A stretch of 64,000 bases of DNA from Nocardioides immobilis (GTDB lineage: Bacteria > Actinomycetota > Actinomycetes > Propionibacteriales > Nocardioidaceae). The notes beneath the pieces are model-generated. The model made no database searches. It worked only from the letters and a program-made list of their open reading frames with translations, and was not told where the DNA came from. The stretch lies in the NCBI RefSeq assembly GCF_003515065.1, contig NZ_QXGH01000027.1:1-64000 (forward strand), in the 5' to 3' direction. Shown piece by piece: positions 8,279-16,436 of the stretch; the stretch's first letter is position 1, and each line of letters starts with the position of its first letter. The position numbers and the translations under genes are program-made.

Positions 8279-8731
8279 GTGGCCAGGCTCGTGGTTCTGC
8301 TCGCCTCGGCCGTGGCCGGGACCTGCTGGCTGCTCGCGCTCCTGCTCCCGTGGACGAGCACCGGTGCACTGTCCTCGGCGTCACTCCTCGACGCGGTCGA
8401 GCTGATCCGTCGCGGCACGGTCGACGCGGTCATGCCCTCGTCGGTGGCCGTCGTGCTGCTCGTGCCCTCCTTGGCCGGGATCGTGGTGATCGGGGTGGTC
8501 GGGTTCGCCGGGCGCGCGGCATCGGTCGTCCGGGGCGCGGCGCTCGTGCTCGGGTCCGTGGCGTCCGTGGGCATCGGTTGGCGGCTGACCGGGGTCGACG
8601 CCGGTGCCGCCGGCCCGGGAGCCTGGGTCGCACTGGCAGGCGTCGCTGCTGCGGTCGCTGCTGCCGTTGCGACCGCGATCCCGGCCGTGAAGTCGCGGAT
8701 TCGACCCAGGTCGGGCCCGGCGCCGGACTAG
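8279..8731 (+). CDS. Small integral membrane protein, unknown function
   Basis: This is about 150 residues and almost wholly hydrophobic. Four predicted helices can be seen: LVVLLASAVAGTCWLLALLLPW, an amphipathic loop, SVAVVLLVPSLAGIVVIGVVGF, VVRGAALVLGSVASVGIGW and a C-terminal ALAGVAAAVAAAVATAIPAV. I do not recognise the family. The start is chosen by the -10 box six bases upstream. It precedes the two zinc-ribbon membrane proteins and may be expressed with them, though a second possible -10 (TAGGCT) overlaps its stop. Confidence 0.6.
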   Translation: MARLVVLLASAVAGTCWLLALLLPWTSTGALSSASLLDAVELIRRGTVDAVMPSSVAVVLLVPSLAGIVVIGVVGFAGRAASVVRGAALVLGSVASVGIGWRLTGVDAGAAGPGAWVALAGVAAAVAAAVATAIPAVKSRIRPRSGPAPD

Positions 8732-8787
8732 GCTTCGCAGCCATTCAGGTGCGGCGCGGGGCCGCCCACCTCAGCAAGGAGTTCCAC

Positions 8788-10272
8788 ATGGGTTTCTGCA
8801 CGTCATGCGGTGCGCAACGGGCGAGCGAGACCGACCGGTTCTGCCGTTCGTGCGGCATGCCGCACGAGCCGGCGCAGGCCTCCGACCAGTGGACGATGCC
8901 CACCACGCCCCCGCCCACCGGGCCACCGCCGACCATGCCAATGCCGACGACCCCGCCGCCACCGGCCCCTCCGGCTCAGTGGCACCCCACAGCACAGCCG
9001 CCCGGAGCGCCGTACGCATCGGTCGTCGGCAACGGAGGCAACGGAGGCAACGGCGGCGGTGCGGCGGCCGGCAAGATCGTCGCGATCGTCGGTCTGGTCG
9101 TTGCGATGATCGCCGCGGGGTTCGTCGGCTGGCACTTCTTCTGGCCGCGCGGCGGCGCCGGATCGCCCGAGGAGGCGGCCGAGAACCTCGTGCTCGCGGC
9201 CGCCGACCAGGACGCGGTCGGCGTGCTCGACATGGTGAGCCCGGCCGAGGTCGAGGGCATCGACGACGTGTACGCCGCCGCCCGCGACCGCGCCGAGGAC
9301 GAGGACCTGGTCGAAGGTGACGGCGTCACCGAGGCCCTCGACGTCGAGCTGTCCGACCTCGAGTGGGAGGTGGACGAGCTTGGGGACGACCTGGCGCTCG
9401 TGACCCTGGTCGACGGCACGTACGACGTGAGCTGGGACCCGGACGAGCTGCCCGAGCGCCTCGACTTCCTGGCCGACGCGAGCGAGGAGGAGTCGGAGTC
9501 CGGCGACCTCGAGGAGCTGTTCGACGGCGAGGAGCCGTCGGTGACCACGGTCAAGATCGGCGGCCGGTGGTACGTCACCATGTTCGGCACGATCGCCCAC
9601 TACGCCTACCAGGACGGCGAGGAGCAGGCTGACTACGAGGACATCTCGCTCGAGGACCCCGACTGGGACCTGGCCGGAGAGGACGTCGAGGCGATCATCG
9701 GTGACGACCCGGAGGAGGTGATCGAGAACCTCGTCGAGGCCGTCAACGCCGGCGACGCGGAGGAGGTCCTCGCCAACCTCCCGGAGGACCTGGTCCGGCC
9801 GCTGCGGCCCTACGTCCCCGTCATCGAGGGTCTCCAGGACGAGGCCAATTGGGGCGAGGAGATCGGCCTCACCGTCGACGCGACCGACCTCGAGCTCGAG
9901 ACGGAGGACCTGGACGACGGCAAGGTGAAGGTGGTCATCGAAGAGGGCACCTTCTCCGGGACCGCGTGGGAGGACGACTACGACGACGACTCGGGCTCGG
10001 TCGAGATCGACGGCGACTGCGTCGACGCCTACGAGAACGGTGAGTACGAGGAGGGCGGCTGCCTCAGCGACGAGGAGTACGCCGCCGACCTCGGCATCGA
10101 CGAGTTCTTCTTCGTGGTCACCGAGGTCGACGGGGGCTACCAGGTCGACCCGACGGCGACCTTGGTCGAGTACGCCGGACTCGCGATCGAGAACTTCAGC
10201 GACGACATGGTCGACGAGATCATCGACGCGCTCGAGGACGAGTTCGACGGCAGCGACGACTACGACTACTGA
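8788..10272 (+). CDS. Zinc-ribbon, single-pass membrane protein with large acidic outer domain (1)
   Basis: The 494-residue protein starts with a zinc ribbon (CTSCG at 4-8, CRSCG at about 20-24), followed by a Pro/Thr-rich linker and a Gly-Asn-rich stretch. One transmembrane helix (IVAIVGLVVAMIAAGFVGWHFF) sits near residue 100. The remaining roughly 370 residues are strikingly acidic, with many Asp/Glu pairs, and hold two repeats of an EEVIENLVEAV / EEAAENLVLAA type, typical of DUF4878/lumazine-like outer domains. An AAGGAG ribosome site lies nine bases upstream. Function unknown; a sensor or envelope role is plausible. The next gene has the same plan. Confidence 0.7.
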   Translation: MGFCTSCGAQRASETDRFCRSCGMPHEPAQASDQWTMPTTPPPTGPPPTMPMPTTPPPPAPPAQWHPTAQPPGAPYASVVGNGGNGGNGGGAAAGKIVAIVGLVVAMIAAGFVGWHFFWPRGGAGSPEEAAENLVLAAADQDAVGVLDMVSPAEVEGIDDVYAAARDRAEDEDLVEGDGVTEALDVELSDLEWEVDELGDDLALVTLVDGTYDVSWDPDELPERLDFLADASEEESESGDLEELFDGEEPSVTTVKIGGRWYVTMFGTIAHYAYQDGEEQADYEDISLEDPDWDLAGEDVEAIIGDDPEEVIENLVEAVNAGDAEEVLANLPEDLVRPLRPYVPVIEGLQDEANWGEEIGLTVDATDLELETEDLDDGKVKVVIEEGTFSGTAWEDDYDDDSGSVEIDGDCVDAYENGEYEEGGCLSDEEYAADLGIDEFFFVVTEVDGGYQVDPTATLVEYAGLAIENFSDDMVDEIIDALEDEFDGSDDYDY

Positions 10273-10301
10273 CCGATTCCCTCGAATAGAGTGCCGCCAC
10301 C

Positions 10302-11300
10302 ATGAACTGTTCGCACTGCGGAACCCCGAGCGTCCACGCTGACCAGCGGTTCTGCGGGAACTGCGGCGGCGATCTGGCTGCTGCGACCCGGCCCGGGGTC
10401 GAGCCGCCGCCGGCCTATCACCCCCCGGCGCGCGTGACCGGTCCGCTGTTCGCCGACGACCCGTCGACCACGCGCCCGGCACCGGGAGGCCAGCAGCCGC
10501 CTCCGCCCGTCCCGGCGTACGCCGCCGTGCCCCCGCAGCAACCGGCCCCGGTGCCCCAGCCGCCGCTCCCGGCCTACGACGACGGCCGGCGCAACCGCCG
10601 ACGGACACCGGTCCTCCTGCTCGCCGTGGCAGCAGTGGTCGCCGCGCTGATCGGAGCCGGCGGCGTCGTCCTCCTCTTCGGCAGCGATGACGACGACCGG
10701 GCGTCGGACACCTCGGCGGAGGACCGCGGCGACGGGGTCGACGCGACGACCGACACGACGACCGACACGACGACCCAAGGCGAGGCGACCACTGCGACCA
10801 CGACGGCGACGGAGTCGGAGAGCGCCGAGCCCGCGTCGTACCGCTGCTGGCACGGAGGCCCGCCCGTCACCCGGCTCGTGGACTGCGCACCGCCGAGCGG
10901 GGCGGCCGGGCTCGCATGGGTGTTCCCGTCCTCGGACGAGAGCACCTGTTCCCCGAGCGTGGGCGTCCAGCGGGCGGCCGAGGTCGACTGCTCGCCGCTC
11001 GTCGACGGTGACCCCGTGCGGTTCCACTACAGCGAGTGGCGCTCACGGGCGGCGCTGGAGACCTACTACGGCGGCAACACCGTCGCCACGATCGCCTCTC
11101 CCGGGGGCCGCGGCGACCTGACCGCTGCGCGCGTGGAGTCCCGCGCCTCCGACGTGGGCTACAAGGTCGCCGTCTACTACGCCGACTCGACGGCTGTCTG
11201 GTCGGTGACGATCTATGCCGCGGACGAGGCGCAGTACCTCGCCGCGGTCGACCTGCTCGAGGCCCGCCCGTTCCGTCAGCTGCGCGGCGAACGGGAGTGA
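10302..11300 (+). CDS. Zinc-ribbon, single-pass membrane protein (2)
   Basis: The 332-residue protein has a zinc ribbon (CSHCG at 3-7, CGNCG at about 22-26), a Pro-rich linker to residue 90, a transmembrane helix (PVLLLAVAAVVAALIGAGGVVLLF) and a Thr-rich stalk with Asp-Thr-Thr repeats. The outer domain contains four or more cysteines (YRCWHGG, VDCAPP, STCSPS, EVDCSP), suggesting disulfides. It has the same architecture as the preceding gene with an unrelated outer domain, so the two may act together. A possible -10 (TAGAGT, 10287-10292) lies nine bases before the ATG. Function not known. Confidence 0.7.
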   Translation: MNCSHCGTPSVHADQRFCGNCGGDLAAATRPGVEPPPAYHPPARVTGPLFADDPSTTRPAPGGQQPPPPVPAYAAVPPQQPAPVPQPPLPAYDDGRRNRRRTPVLLLAVAAVVAALIGAGGVVLLFGSDDDDRASDTSAEDRGDGVDATTDTTTDTTTQGEATTATTTATESESAEPASYRCWHGGPPVTRLVDCAPPSGAAGLAWVFPSSDESTCSPSVGVQRAAEVDCSPLVDGDPVRFHYSEWRSRAALETYYGGNTVATIASPGGRGDLTAARVESRASDVGYKVAVYYADSTAVWSVTIYAADEAQYLAAVDLLEARPFRQLRGERE

Positions 11301-11304
11301 CGCG

Positions 11305-12489
11305 CTACTCGAGCTGCTCCACGTCCAGGTCGTGCGCGAGGTCGAACTCGCTTCCGCGCACGGCGCCGAGGCCGAGCAGGTCCGTGACCAGGTTGGCGAC
11401 GTCGCCGTTGCGCACCGGCTGCGGACCGCCGTACCCGGGCTGCCCGTCGCCGGGATCGCGGTAGTCGGGGTTCAGCGCGTAGAGGTCACCCGGGGTGATG
11501 CCCGGGCCCCAGACGACGAACGGGACCGTGTAGTTCTCCGGTCGCGTGCGGTCGCTGTGGGTTCTCGTGCCCGGTAGGCCGCCGTGGTCCGCGGTCACGA
11601 TCACGACCGTCTCCGCCGCCAGCTCGGGGTCGGCGACGATCGCGGACACGACCCTGTCGACGTCGGCGTCGGCCCGCGCGACCGCAGTGAGGTACGACGC
11701 GCTGCCCCAGCCCTTCTTGTGCCCCGCGGAGTCCGGTCCGGCCAGGTGGAGGAACACCAGGTCGTGCTCCTGCTTGTGCAGGTCGGTGATCGCAGCGGTC
11801 ACCAGCGCGGGCTGCCTCGGGTTGATCACGAGCTGGTCGATCGCCCGCGGCCAGGCTCGGCCCCACATCTCGAACTTCTCCTTGCCGGCGAACACCGCGC
11901 TCTCGCCGCCCGCGTCGTCGATGGTCGAGAAGACCGACTCGGTGCCCGGCGCGACCGACTGGTGCGAGGTGTAGTTCCACGTGACGCCGTGGCCGCCCTG
12001 GCTGGCGTCGACCCGCAGCCCGGTGACCATCCCGGTGTGGTTCGGCAGGGTCACCGTCTTCTCCACCTCGGTGCGCGCGTTGAGGGTGCCGGCGCCCTGG
12101 GCCAGCAGGTCCGCCAGCGCCGGCGTCGACTCCTTGGACACCCACAGCGACCCGAGCCCGTCGACGGAGATCACCACGACCCGCGGGTCGTCCGGGAAGT
12201 CCTGGCCGGCGATCTCCTCGGCTGCCTCCCCGAGCCCGGGGTTGGCGTCCGACCCGTCGCCGCGGCCTCCGCCGTCACCAGTGCCGTCGCTGCCGCCGTT
12301 GCCTCCGCGATCCCGCGGTTCGTCGGTGCCGCCGGTGCCGGAGGTGCTGGTCGTGCCCCCGCCAGCCCCGGCCGGTTCGTCCTGGTGCCGCACCCACCAC
12401 AGTCCGCCGGCGGCGATGGCGACGACGAGCGCGACCAGAGCCAACGTCGCCGCCGTCGCGCTCGGCCTGATCGGGGACGTCTGCCGCAT
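11305..12489 (-). CDS. Membrane-anchored alkaline-phosphatase-superfamily (nucleotide pyrophosphatase-like) protein
   Basis: The 394-residue protein has a short N-terminus, a membrane anchor (TLALVALVVAIAAGGLWWV), a Gly/Ser/Asp-rich spacer to about residue 85, then a phosphatase-fold domain. It shows VVVISVDGLG (first metal Asp), a likely nucleophile Thr in TVTLPNHTGMVTGL, HLAGPDSAGHKKG and VTADHGG, all metal-ligand motifs of the phosphodiesterase/sulfatase superfamily. It should hydrolyse phosphate esters outside the membrane. The gene is divergent from purL with only 45 bases between and ends four bases from the convergent zinc-ribbon gene. Substrate unknown. Confidence 0.8.
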   Translation of the reverse strand: MRQTSPIRPSATAATLALVALVVAIAAGGLWWVRHQDEPAGAGGGTTSTSGTGGTDEPRDRGGNGGSDGTGDGGGRGDGSDANPGLGEAAEEIAGQDFPDDPRVVVISVDGLGSLWVSKESTPALADLLAQGAGTLNARTEVEKTVTLPNHTGMVTGLRVDASQGGHGVTWNYTSHQSVAPGTESVFSTIDDAGGESAVFAGKEKFEMWGRAWPRAIDQLVINPRQPALVTAAITDLHKQEHDLVFLHLAGPDSAGHKKGWGSASYLTAVARADADVDRVVSAIVADPELAAETVVIVTADHGGLPGTRTHSDRTRPENYTVPFVVWGPGITPGDLYALNPDYRDPGDGQPGYGGPQPVRNGDVANLVTDLLGLGAVRGSEFDLAHDLDVEQLE

Positions 12490-12496
12490 GGGGGCA

Positions 12497-12528
12497 AACC
12501 TAACCGTGCGGTGAGAGACCGATAGATT
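12497..12528. promoter_or_regulatory. Divergent leaderless promoters of purL and the phosphatase gene
   Basis: The 45-base gap holds two -10 boxes facing outward. TAGATT (12523-12528, plus) lies six bases before purL GTG 12535. TAGGTT (12497-12502, minus strand) lies seven bases before the phosphatase ATG at 12489. The -35 regions would overlap each other and the opposite gene start. Confidence 0.55.
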
Positions 12529-12534
12529 TGCGCC

Positions 12535-14787
12535 GTGCTGGACACCGTCTCCCTCGCTGCGACCGACCCCGACCGCGAGCAGCCGTGGGCTGACCTGGGG
12601 CTCAAGGCCGACGAGTACGACCGGATCCGCGAGATCCTCGGTCGTCGCCCGACCAGCTCGGAGCTGGCGATGTACTCGGTCATGTGGAGCGAGCACTGCT
12701 CCTACAAGTCGTCCAAGGTGCACCTGAAGCAGTTCGGCGAGATTCCCCAGGAGACCCCGGTCGGCAAGATGCTGGCCGGCATCGGCGAGAACGCCGGCGT
12801 GATCGACATCGGCCAGGGCTACGCCGTGACCTTCAAGGTCGAGAGCCACAACCACCCGTCGTACGTCGAGCCCTACCAGGGCGCCGCGACCGGCGTCGGC
12901 GGCATCGTCCGCGACATCCTCGCCATGGGCGCCCGGCCGGTGGCCGTGATGGACCCGCTGCGGTTCGGCCCGCTCGACGCCGAGGACACGCACCGGGTGC
13001 TGCCCGGGATCGTGGCCGGCGTGGGCGGCTACGGCAACTGCCTCGGACTGCCCAACATCGGCGGCGAGGCGGTCTTCGACGCGACCTATCTCGGCAACCC
13101 GCTGGTCAACGCCCTGTGCGTGGGCGTGCTGCGGCACGAGGACCTGCACCTGGCCAAGGCGTCCGGCACGGGCAACAAGGTGATCCTGTACGGCGCCCGC
13201 ACCGGCGGCGACGGCATCGGCGGCGTGTCCGTGCTGGCCAGCGAGACCTTCGACGCGGACGGCCCGGCCAAGCGGCCCAGCGTCCAGGTCGGCGACCCGT
13301 TCATGGAGAAGCTGCTCATCGAGTGCACGCTCGAGCTCTTCCAGGCCGGCGTGGTCGCCGGCATCCAGGACCTCGGCGGCGCGGGCCTGTCCTGCGCGAC
13401 CTCCGAGCTCGCCTCGGCCGGCGACGGCGGCATGCGTTGCGAGCTCGACCGGGTGCCGTTGCGCGACTCCACGCTCGCTCCCGAGGAGATCCTCATGAGC
13501 GAGAGCCAGGAGCGGATGATGGCGGTCGTCGAGCCCGGCGACGTCGACGGCTTCATGGCGATCTGCGCGAAGTGGGACGTCGAGGCCGTCGTCATCGGCG
13601 AGGTCACCGACAGCGGCCGGCTCGAGATCACCTGGCACGGCGAGACCGTCGTCGACGTACCCCCGCGGACGGTCGCCCACGACGGCCCCGTCTACGAGCG
13701 CCCGTTCGAGCGCCCGGACTGGCAGGACGCCCTCCAGGCCGACGGCGCCGAGGCGCTCCCGCGGCCCAGCTCCGGCGACGAGCTCCGCGAGACGCTGCTC
13801 CGGCTGGTGGCCAGCCCCAACCTCTGCGACAAGTCCTGGATCACCGACCAGTACGACCGCTACGTGCAGGGCAACACCGTCCTCGCGCAGCCGGCCGACA
13901 GCGGCATGATCCGGGTCGACGAGGACACCCACCTCGGCGTCTCCGTCGCGACCGACTGCAACGGCCGGTTCGCCAAGCTCGACCCGTACGCCGGCGCCCA
14001 GCTCGCGCTCGCCGAGGCCTACCGCAACGTCGCCACCGGCGGCGCCCGGCCGCTCGCGGTCAGCGACTGCCTCAACTTCGGGTCGCCCGAGGACACCGGC
14101 GTGATGTGGCAGTTCGCCGAGGCCTGCCGTGGCCTCAAGGACGCCTGCGTCGAGCTCGGCATCCCGGTGACGGGCGGCAACGTGAGCCTCTACAACCAGA
14201 CCGGCGATACGGCGATCCTGCCCACCCCGGTGGTCGCGGTGCTCGGCGTGATCGATGACGTACGACGCCGCACGCCCACGTCGTTCCCGGGGGCGGACGA
14301 GCGCGTGGTGCTGCTCGGCACCACCCGTGAGGAGCTGTCCGGCAGCGAGTGGGCCCACGTCGTCCACGGCCACCTCGGCGGCCGGCCGCCGCAGGTCGAC
14401 CTGGCCGCCGAGCGCGACCTGGCCCGGCTGCTCGCCGACCTGGTCGGCGTCGCCACCAGCGCACACGACCTCTCCGACGGCGGACTCGCCCAGGCGCTGG
14501 CCGAGTCCTGCCTCGGCGAGGGGGTCGGTGCCACGATCACGCTCGAGGGTGTCGCCGCCAGTGCCTTCGTCGGCCTCTTCTCCGAGTCGGCTGCCCGCGC
14601 GATCGTGACCGTGCCGGCGGAGGGGCTCGAGGAGCTCCGTGCGCTCTGCGCCCGCCACGACGTGCCGATGGCCGAGATCGGGACGACCGGCGGCGACGCA
14701 CTGGTGGTGGAGGGGGCGTTCGACCTGCCCCTGGACGAGCTCCGGTCCGCCTGGACATCGACCCTGCCGGCGGCCCTCGGCTCCTGA
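12535..14787 (+). CDS. purL: Phosphoribosylformylglycinamidine synthase, PurL subunit
   Basis: The 750-residue ATP-dependent enzyme converts FGAR to FGAM with ammonia from PurQ. It is the small (actinobacterial/Bacillus-type) PurL that works with PurS. Motifs seen include MWSEHCSYKSSK, ESHNHPSYVEPYQGAATGVGG (active-site His and nucleotide loop), GNKVILYGARTGGDG, QDLGGAGLSCA and a C-terminal repeat (PVTGGNVSLYNQT, SAHDLSDGGLAQAL). Length is normal. Start GTG follows a -10 box by six bases. The remaining pur genes are split into nearby units. Confidence 0.95.
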   Translation: MLDTVSLAATDPDREQPWADLGLKADEYDRIREILGRRPTSSELAMYSVMWSEHCSYKSSKVHLKQFGEIPQETPVGKMLAGIGENAGVIDIGQGYAVTFKVESHNHPSYVEPYQGAATGVGGIVRDILAMGARPVAVMDPLRFGPLDAEDTHRVLPGIVAGVGGYGNCLGLPNIGGEAVFDATYLGNPLVNALCVGVLRHEDLHLAKASGTGNKVILYGARTGGDGIGGVSVLASETFDADGPAKRPSVQVGDPFMEKLLIECTLELFQAGVVAGIQDLGGAGLSCATSELASAGDGGMRCELDRVPLRDSTLAPEEILMSESQERMMAVVEPGDVDGFMAICAKWDVEAVVIGEVTDSGRLEITWHGETVVDVPPRTVAHDGPVYERPFERPDWQDALQADGAEALPRPSSGDELRETLLRLVASPNLCDKSWITDQYDRYVQGNTVLAQPADSGMIRVDEDTHLGVSVATDCNGRFAKLDPYAGAQLALAEAYRNVATGGARPLAVSDCLNFGSPEDTGVMWQFAEACRGLKDACVELGIPVTGGNVSLYNQTGDTAILPTPVVAVLGVIDDVRRRTPTSFPGADERVVLLGTTREELSGSEWAHVVHGHLGGRPPQVDLAAERDLARLLADLVGVATSAHDLSDGGLAQALAESCLGEGVGATITLEGVAASAFVGLFSESAARAIVTVPAEGLEELRALCARHDVPMAEIGTTGGDALVVEGAFDLPLDELRSAWTSTLPAALGS

Positions 14788-14799
14788 GCGCGGCGTCCG

Positions 14800-15558
14800 A
14801 TGGAGGTGCGCCAGGCCTACGGCGAGGACCCCAACCAGTTCGGAGAGCTGCGGGTCCCCGCCGGGGAGCCGCGCGGCGTCGTCGTCGTGGTGCACGGCGG
14901 CTTCTGGCGGTCGCGGTACGACCTGTCGCTCGGACAGCCGCTGGCCCGTGACCTCACCGAGCGTGGCTGGGTGACCTGGAACCTGGAGTATCGCCGGGTC
15001 GGCCCGGGACCGGGCGGCGGCGGGGGCGTCCCGGCCACGTTCGACGACATCGCGACCGGCATCGACCACCTCGCGCGGCTCGCCGACGACGGCCTGCTGC
15101 CGCGGCGAGCGCTCGACCGGGTGGTCGGGCTCGGCCACTCGGCGGGCGGTCACCTCGTGGCCTGGGCGGCCGGTCGCGGACGACACGCGCCCTGGGGCCC
15201 GCCGCTGGTGCCCCTCACCCACGTCGTCGGCCAGGCGCCGGTGATGGACCTGGTCGCTGCGTCGCGCGACCGGCTCGGCGACGGCGCGGTGGAGGCGTTC
15301 CTCGGCCACACCCCGGGGCCCGAGGACGCGGCGCTGGACCCGACCCAGCAGCTGCCGCTCGACGTACCCGTCTGGTGCGTGCACGCCCCCGACGACGACG
15401 TCGTGCCGTTCAGCCAGTCCACCGACTACGTCGCGCGCGCCAGCGCTGCCGGCGCGACGGCCGAGCTGGTGGAGGTCACCGGCGGCCACTTCGGCGTCGT
15501 CGACGGGTCCCACCCCGCCTGGGCGGCGGTGCGCTCGATCATCGACGGCGTCCGCTGA
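14800..15558 (+). CDS. Alpha/beta hydrolase, probable kynurenine formamidase (arylformamidase)
   Basis: The 252-residue protein has an oxyanion motif VVHGGFWRSRYD (HGG-x-W, as in alpha/beta-type kynurenine formamidases), a nucleophile elbow GLGHSAGGHLVAWAA, an acid in HAPDDDVVPFSQS and a catalytic His in TGGHFGVVDGSHPAW. It lies directly before kynA and kynU, so it likely cleaves N-formylkynurenine to kynurenine and formate. The family assignment from motifs is secure; the substrate rests on context. It starts 12 bases after purL and may be co-transcribed with it. Confidence 0.8.
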   Translation: MEVRQAYGEDPNQFGELRVPAGEPRGVVVVVHGGFWRSRYDLSLGQPLARDLTERGWVTWNLEYRRVGPGPGGGGGVPATFDDIATGIDHLARLADDGLLPRRALDRVVGLGHSAGGHLVAWAAGRGRHAPWGPPLVPLTHVVGQAPVMDLVAASRDRLGDGAVEAFLGHTPGPEDAALDPTQQLPLDVPVWCVHAPDDDVVPFSQSTDYVARASAAGATAELVEVTGGHFGVVDGSHPAWAAVRSIIDGVR

Positions 15559-15566
15559 CCGCGAGA

Positions 15567-15572
15567 TACGGT
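15567..15572 (+). promoter_or_regulatory. -10 box (TACGGT) for leaderless kynA
   Basis: TACGGT ends six bases before GTG 15579, giving kynA-kynU a promoter of their own within the 20-base gap. Confidence 0.5.
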
Positions 15573-15578
15573 GAGCGC

Positions 15579-16436
15579 GTGTCGATCGAGGAGGGCTACC
15601 GACCGCTCGAGCCGGGTGTGCGCACGGACTTCACCCAGGAGCTCGACTACGCGGGCTACCTCCACCTCGACACCCTGCTCTCGGCGCAGCACCCGCTGAG
15701 CGACCCGCAGCACCCCGACGAGCTGCTCTTCGTCATCCAGCACCAGACCACCGAGCTGTGGTTGAAGCTGATGGTGCACGAGCTCGTGGGAGCGCGTGGG
15801 TTCCTCGACACGGACGACCTCGCCCGGGCGCGCAAGAGCCTGGCGCGGGTCAAGCACATCCTGCGGACCATCACCGAGCAGTGGTCCGTGCTCGCGACGC
15901 TGACCCCGAGCGAGTACGCCGAGTTCCGACACGTGCTCGGTCCCGCATCGGGCTTCCAGTCGGTGCAGTACCGCGCCGTCGAGTTCCTGCTCGGCAACAA
16001 GAACGCCCAGGTGCTGAAGGTGTTCGCCGGCAACCCCACCGCGCACACCTTCCTGACCGAGGTGCTGGAGACGCACACCGTCTACGACGCGTTCCTGCGG
16101 CTCGTCGCCCGCCGCGGGCTCCCGGTCCCGGCGACCGTGCTCGAGCGCGACGTGAGCCGGCCGTGGGTGGAGCAGCCCGAGCTGGTGCCCGTGTTCCGCG
16201 AGGTCTACGAGGACACCACCGGGCACTGGGACCTCTACGAGACCTCCGAGGACCTCGTCGACCTCGAGGACGCGTTCCAGCTGTGGCGGTTCCGCCACCT
16301 CCGGACCGTGCAGCGCACCATCGGGTTCAAGCCGGGCACGGGCGGCTCGTCCGGCGTCGCGTTCCTCCGCCGCGCGCTCGACCTCACCTTCTTCCCGGAG
16401 CTGATCACGGTGCGCACCACGATCGGCACGTCGTGA
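15579..16436 (+). CDS. kynA: Tryptophan 2,3-dioxygenase
   Basis: The 285-residue heme enzyme opens the indole ring of L-tryptophan to N-formylkynurenine. Family signatures are visible: LDYAGYLHLDTLLSAQ, LLFVIQHQTTELWLKLM (substrate and heme pocket), GPASGFQSVQYRAVEFLLGNK, and the C-terminal WRFRHLRTVQRTIGFKPGTGGSSG, whose His is a heme-ligand candidate. Length matches bacterial KynA. Start GTG is preceded by a -10 box, and its stop overlaps the kynU GTG by four bases. Together with its neighbours it converts tryptophan to anthranilate and alanine. Confidence 0.95.
   Translation: MSIEEGYRPLEPGVRTDFTQELDYAGYLHLDTLLSAQHPLSDPQHPDELLFVIQHQTTELWLKLMVHELVGARGFLDTDDLARARKSLARVKHILRTITEQWSVLATLTPSEYAEFRHVLGPASGFQSVQYRAVEFLLGNKNAQVLKVFAGNPTAHTFLTEVLETHTVYDAFLRLVARRGLPVPATVLERDVSRPWVEQPELVPVFREVYEDTTGHWDLYETSEDLVDLEDAFQLWRFRHLRTVQRTIGFKPGTGGSSGVAFLRRALDLTFFPELITVRTTIGTS

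Noticed and set aside
10745..10800. Short tandem repeat ACGACCGACACG
   Set aside because: It encodes the Asp-Thr-Thr stalk of the zinc-ribbon protein and is too short to be a CRISPR or regulatory repeat.
11305..15513. A 1402-codon open frame on the minus strand
   Set aside because: Only the part up to 12489 is a real gene. The rest is antisense to purL and the formamidase gene, with the Arg/Ala/Gly-rich composition of a GC-rich shadow frame.
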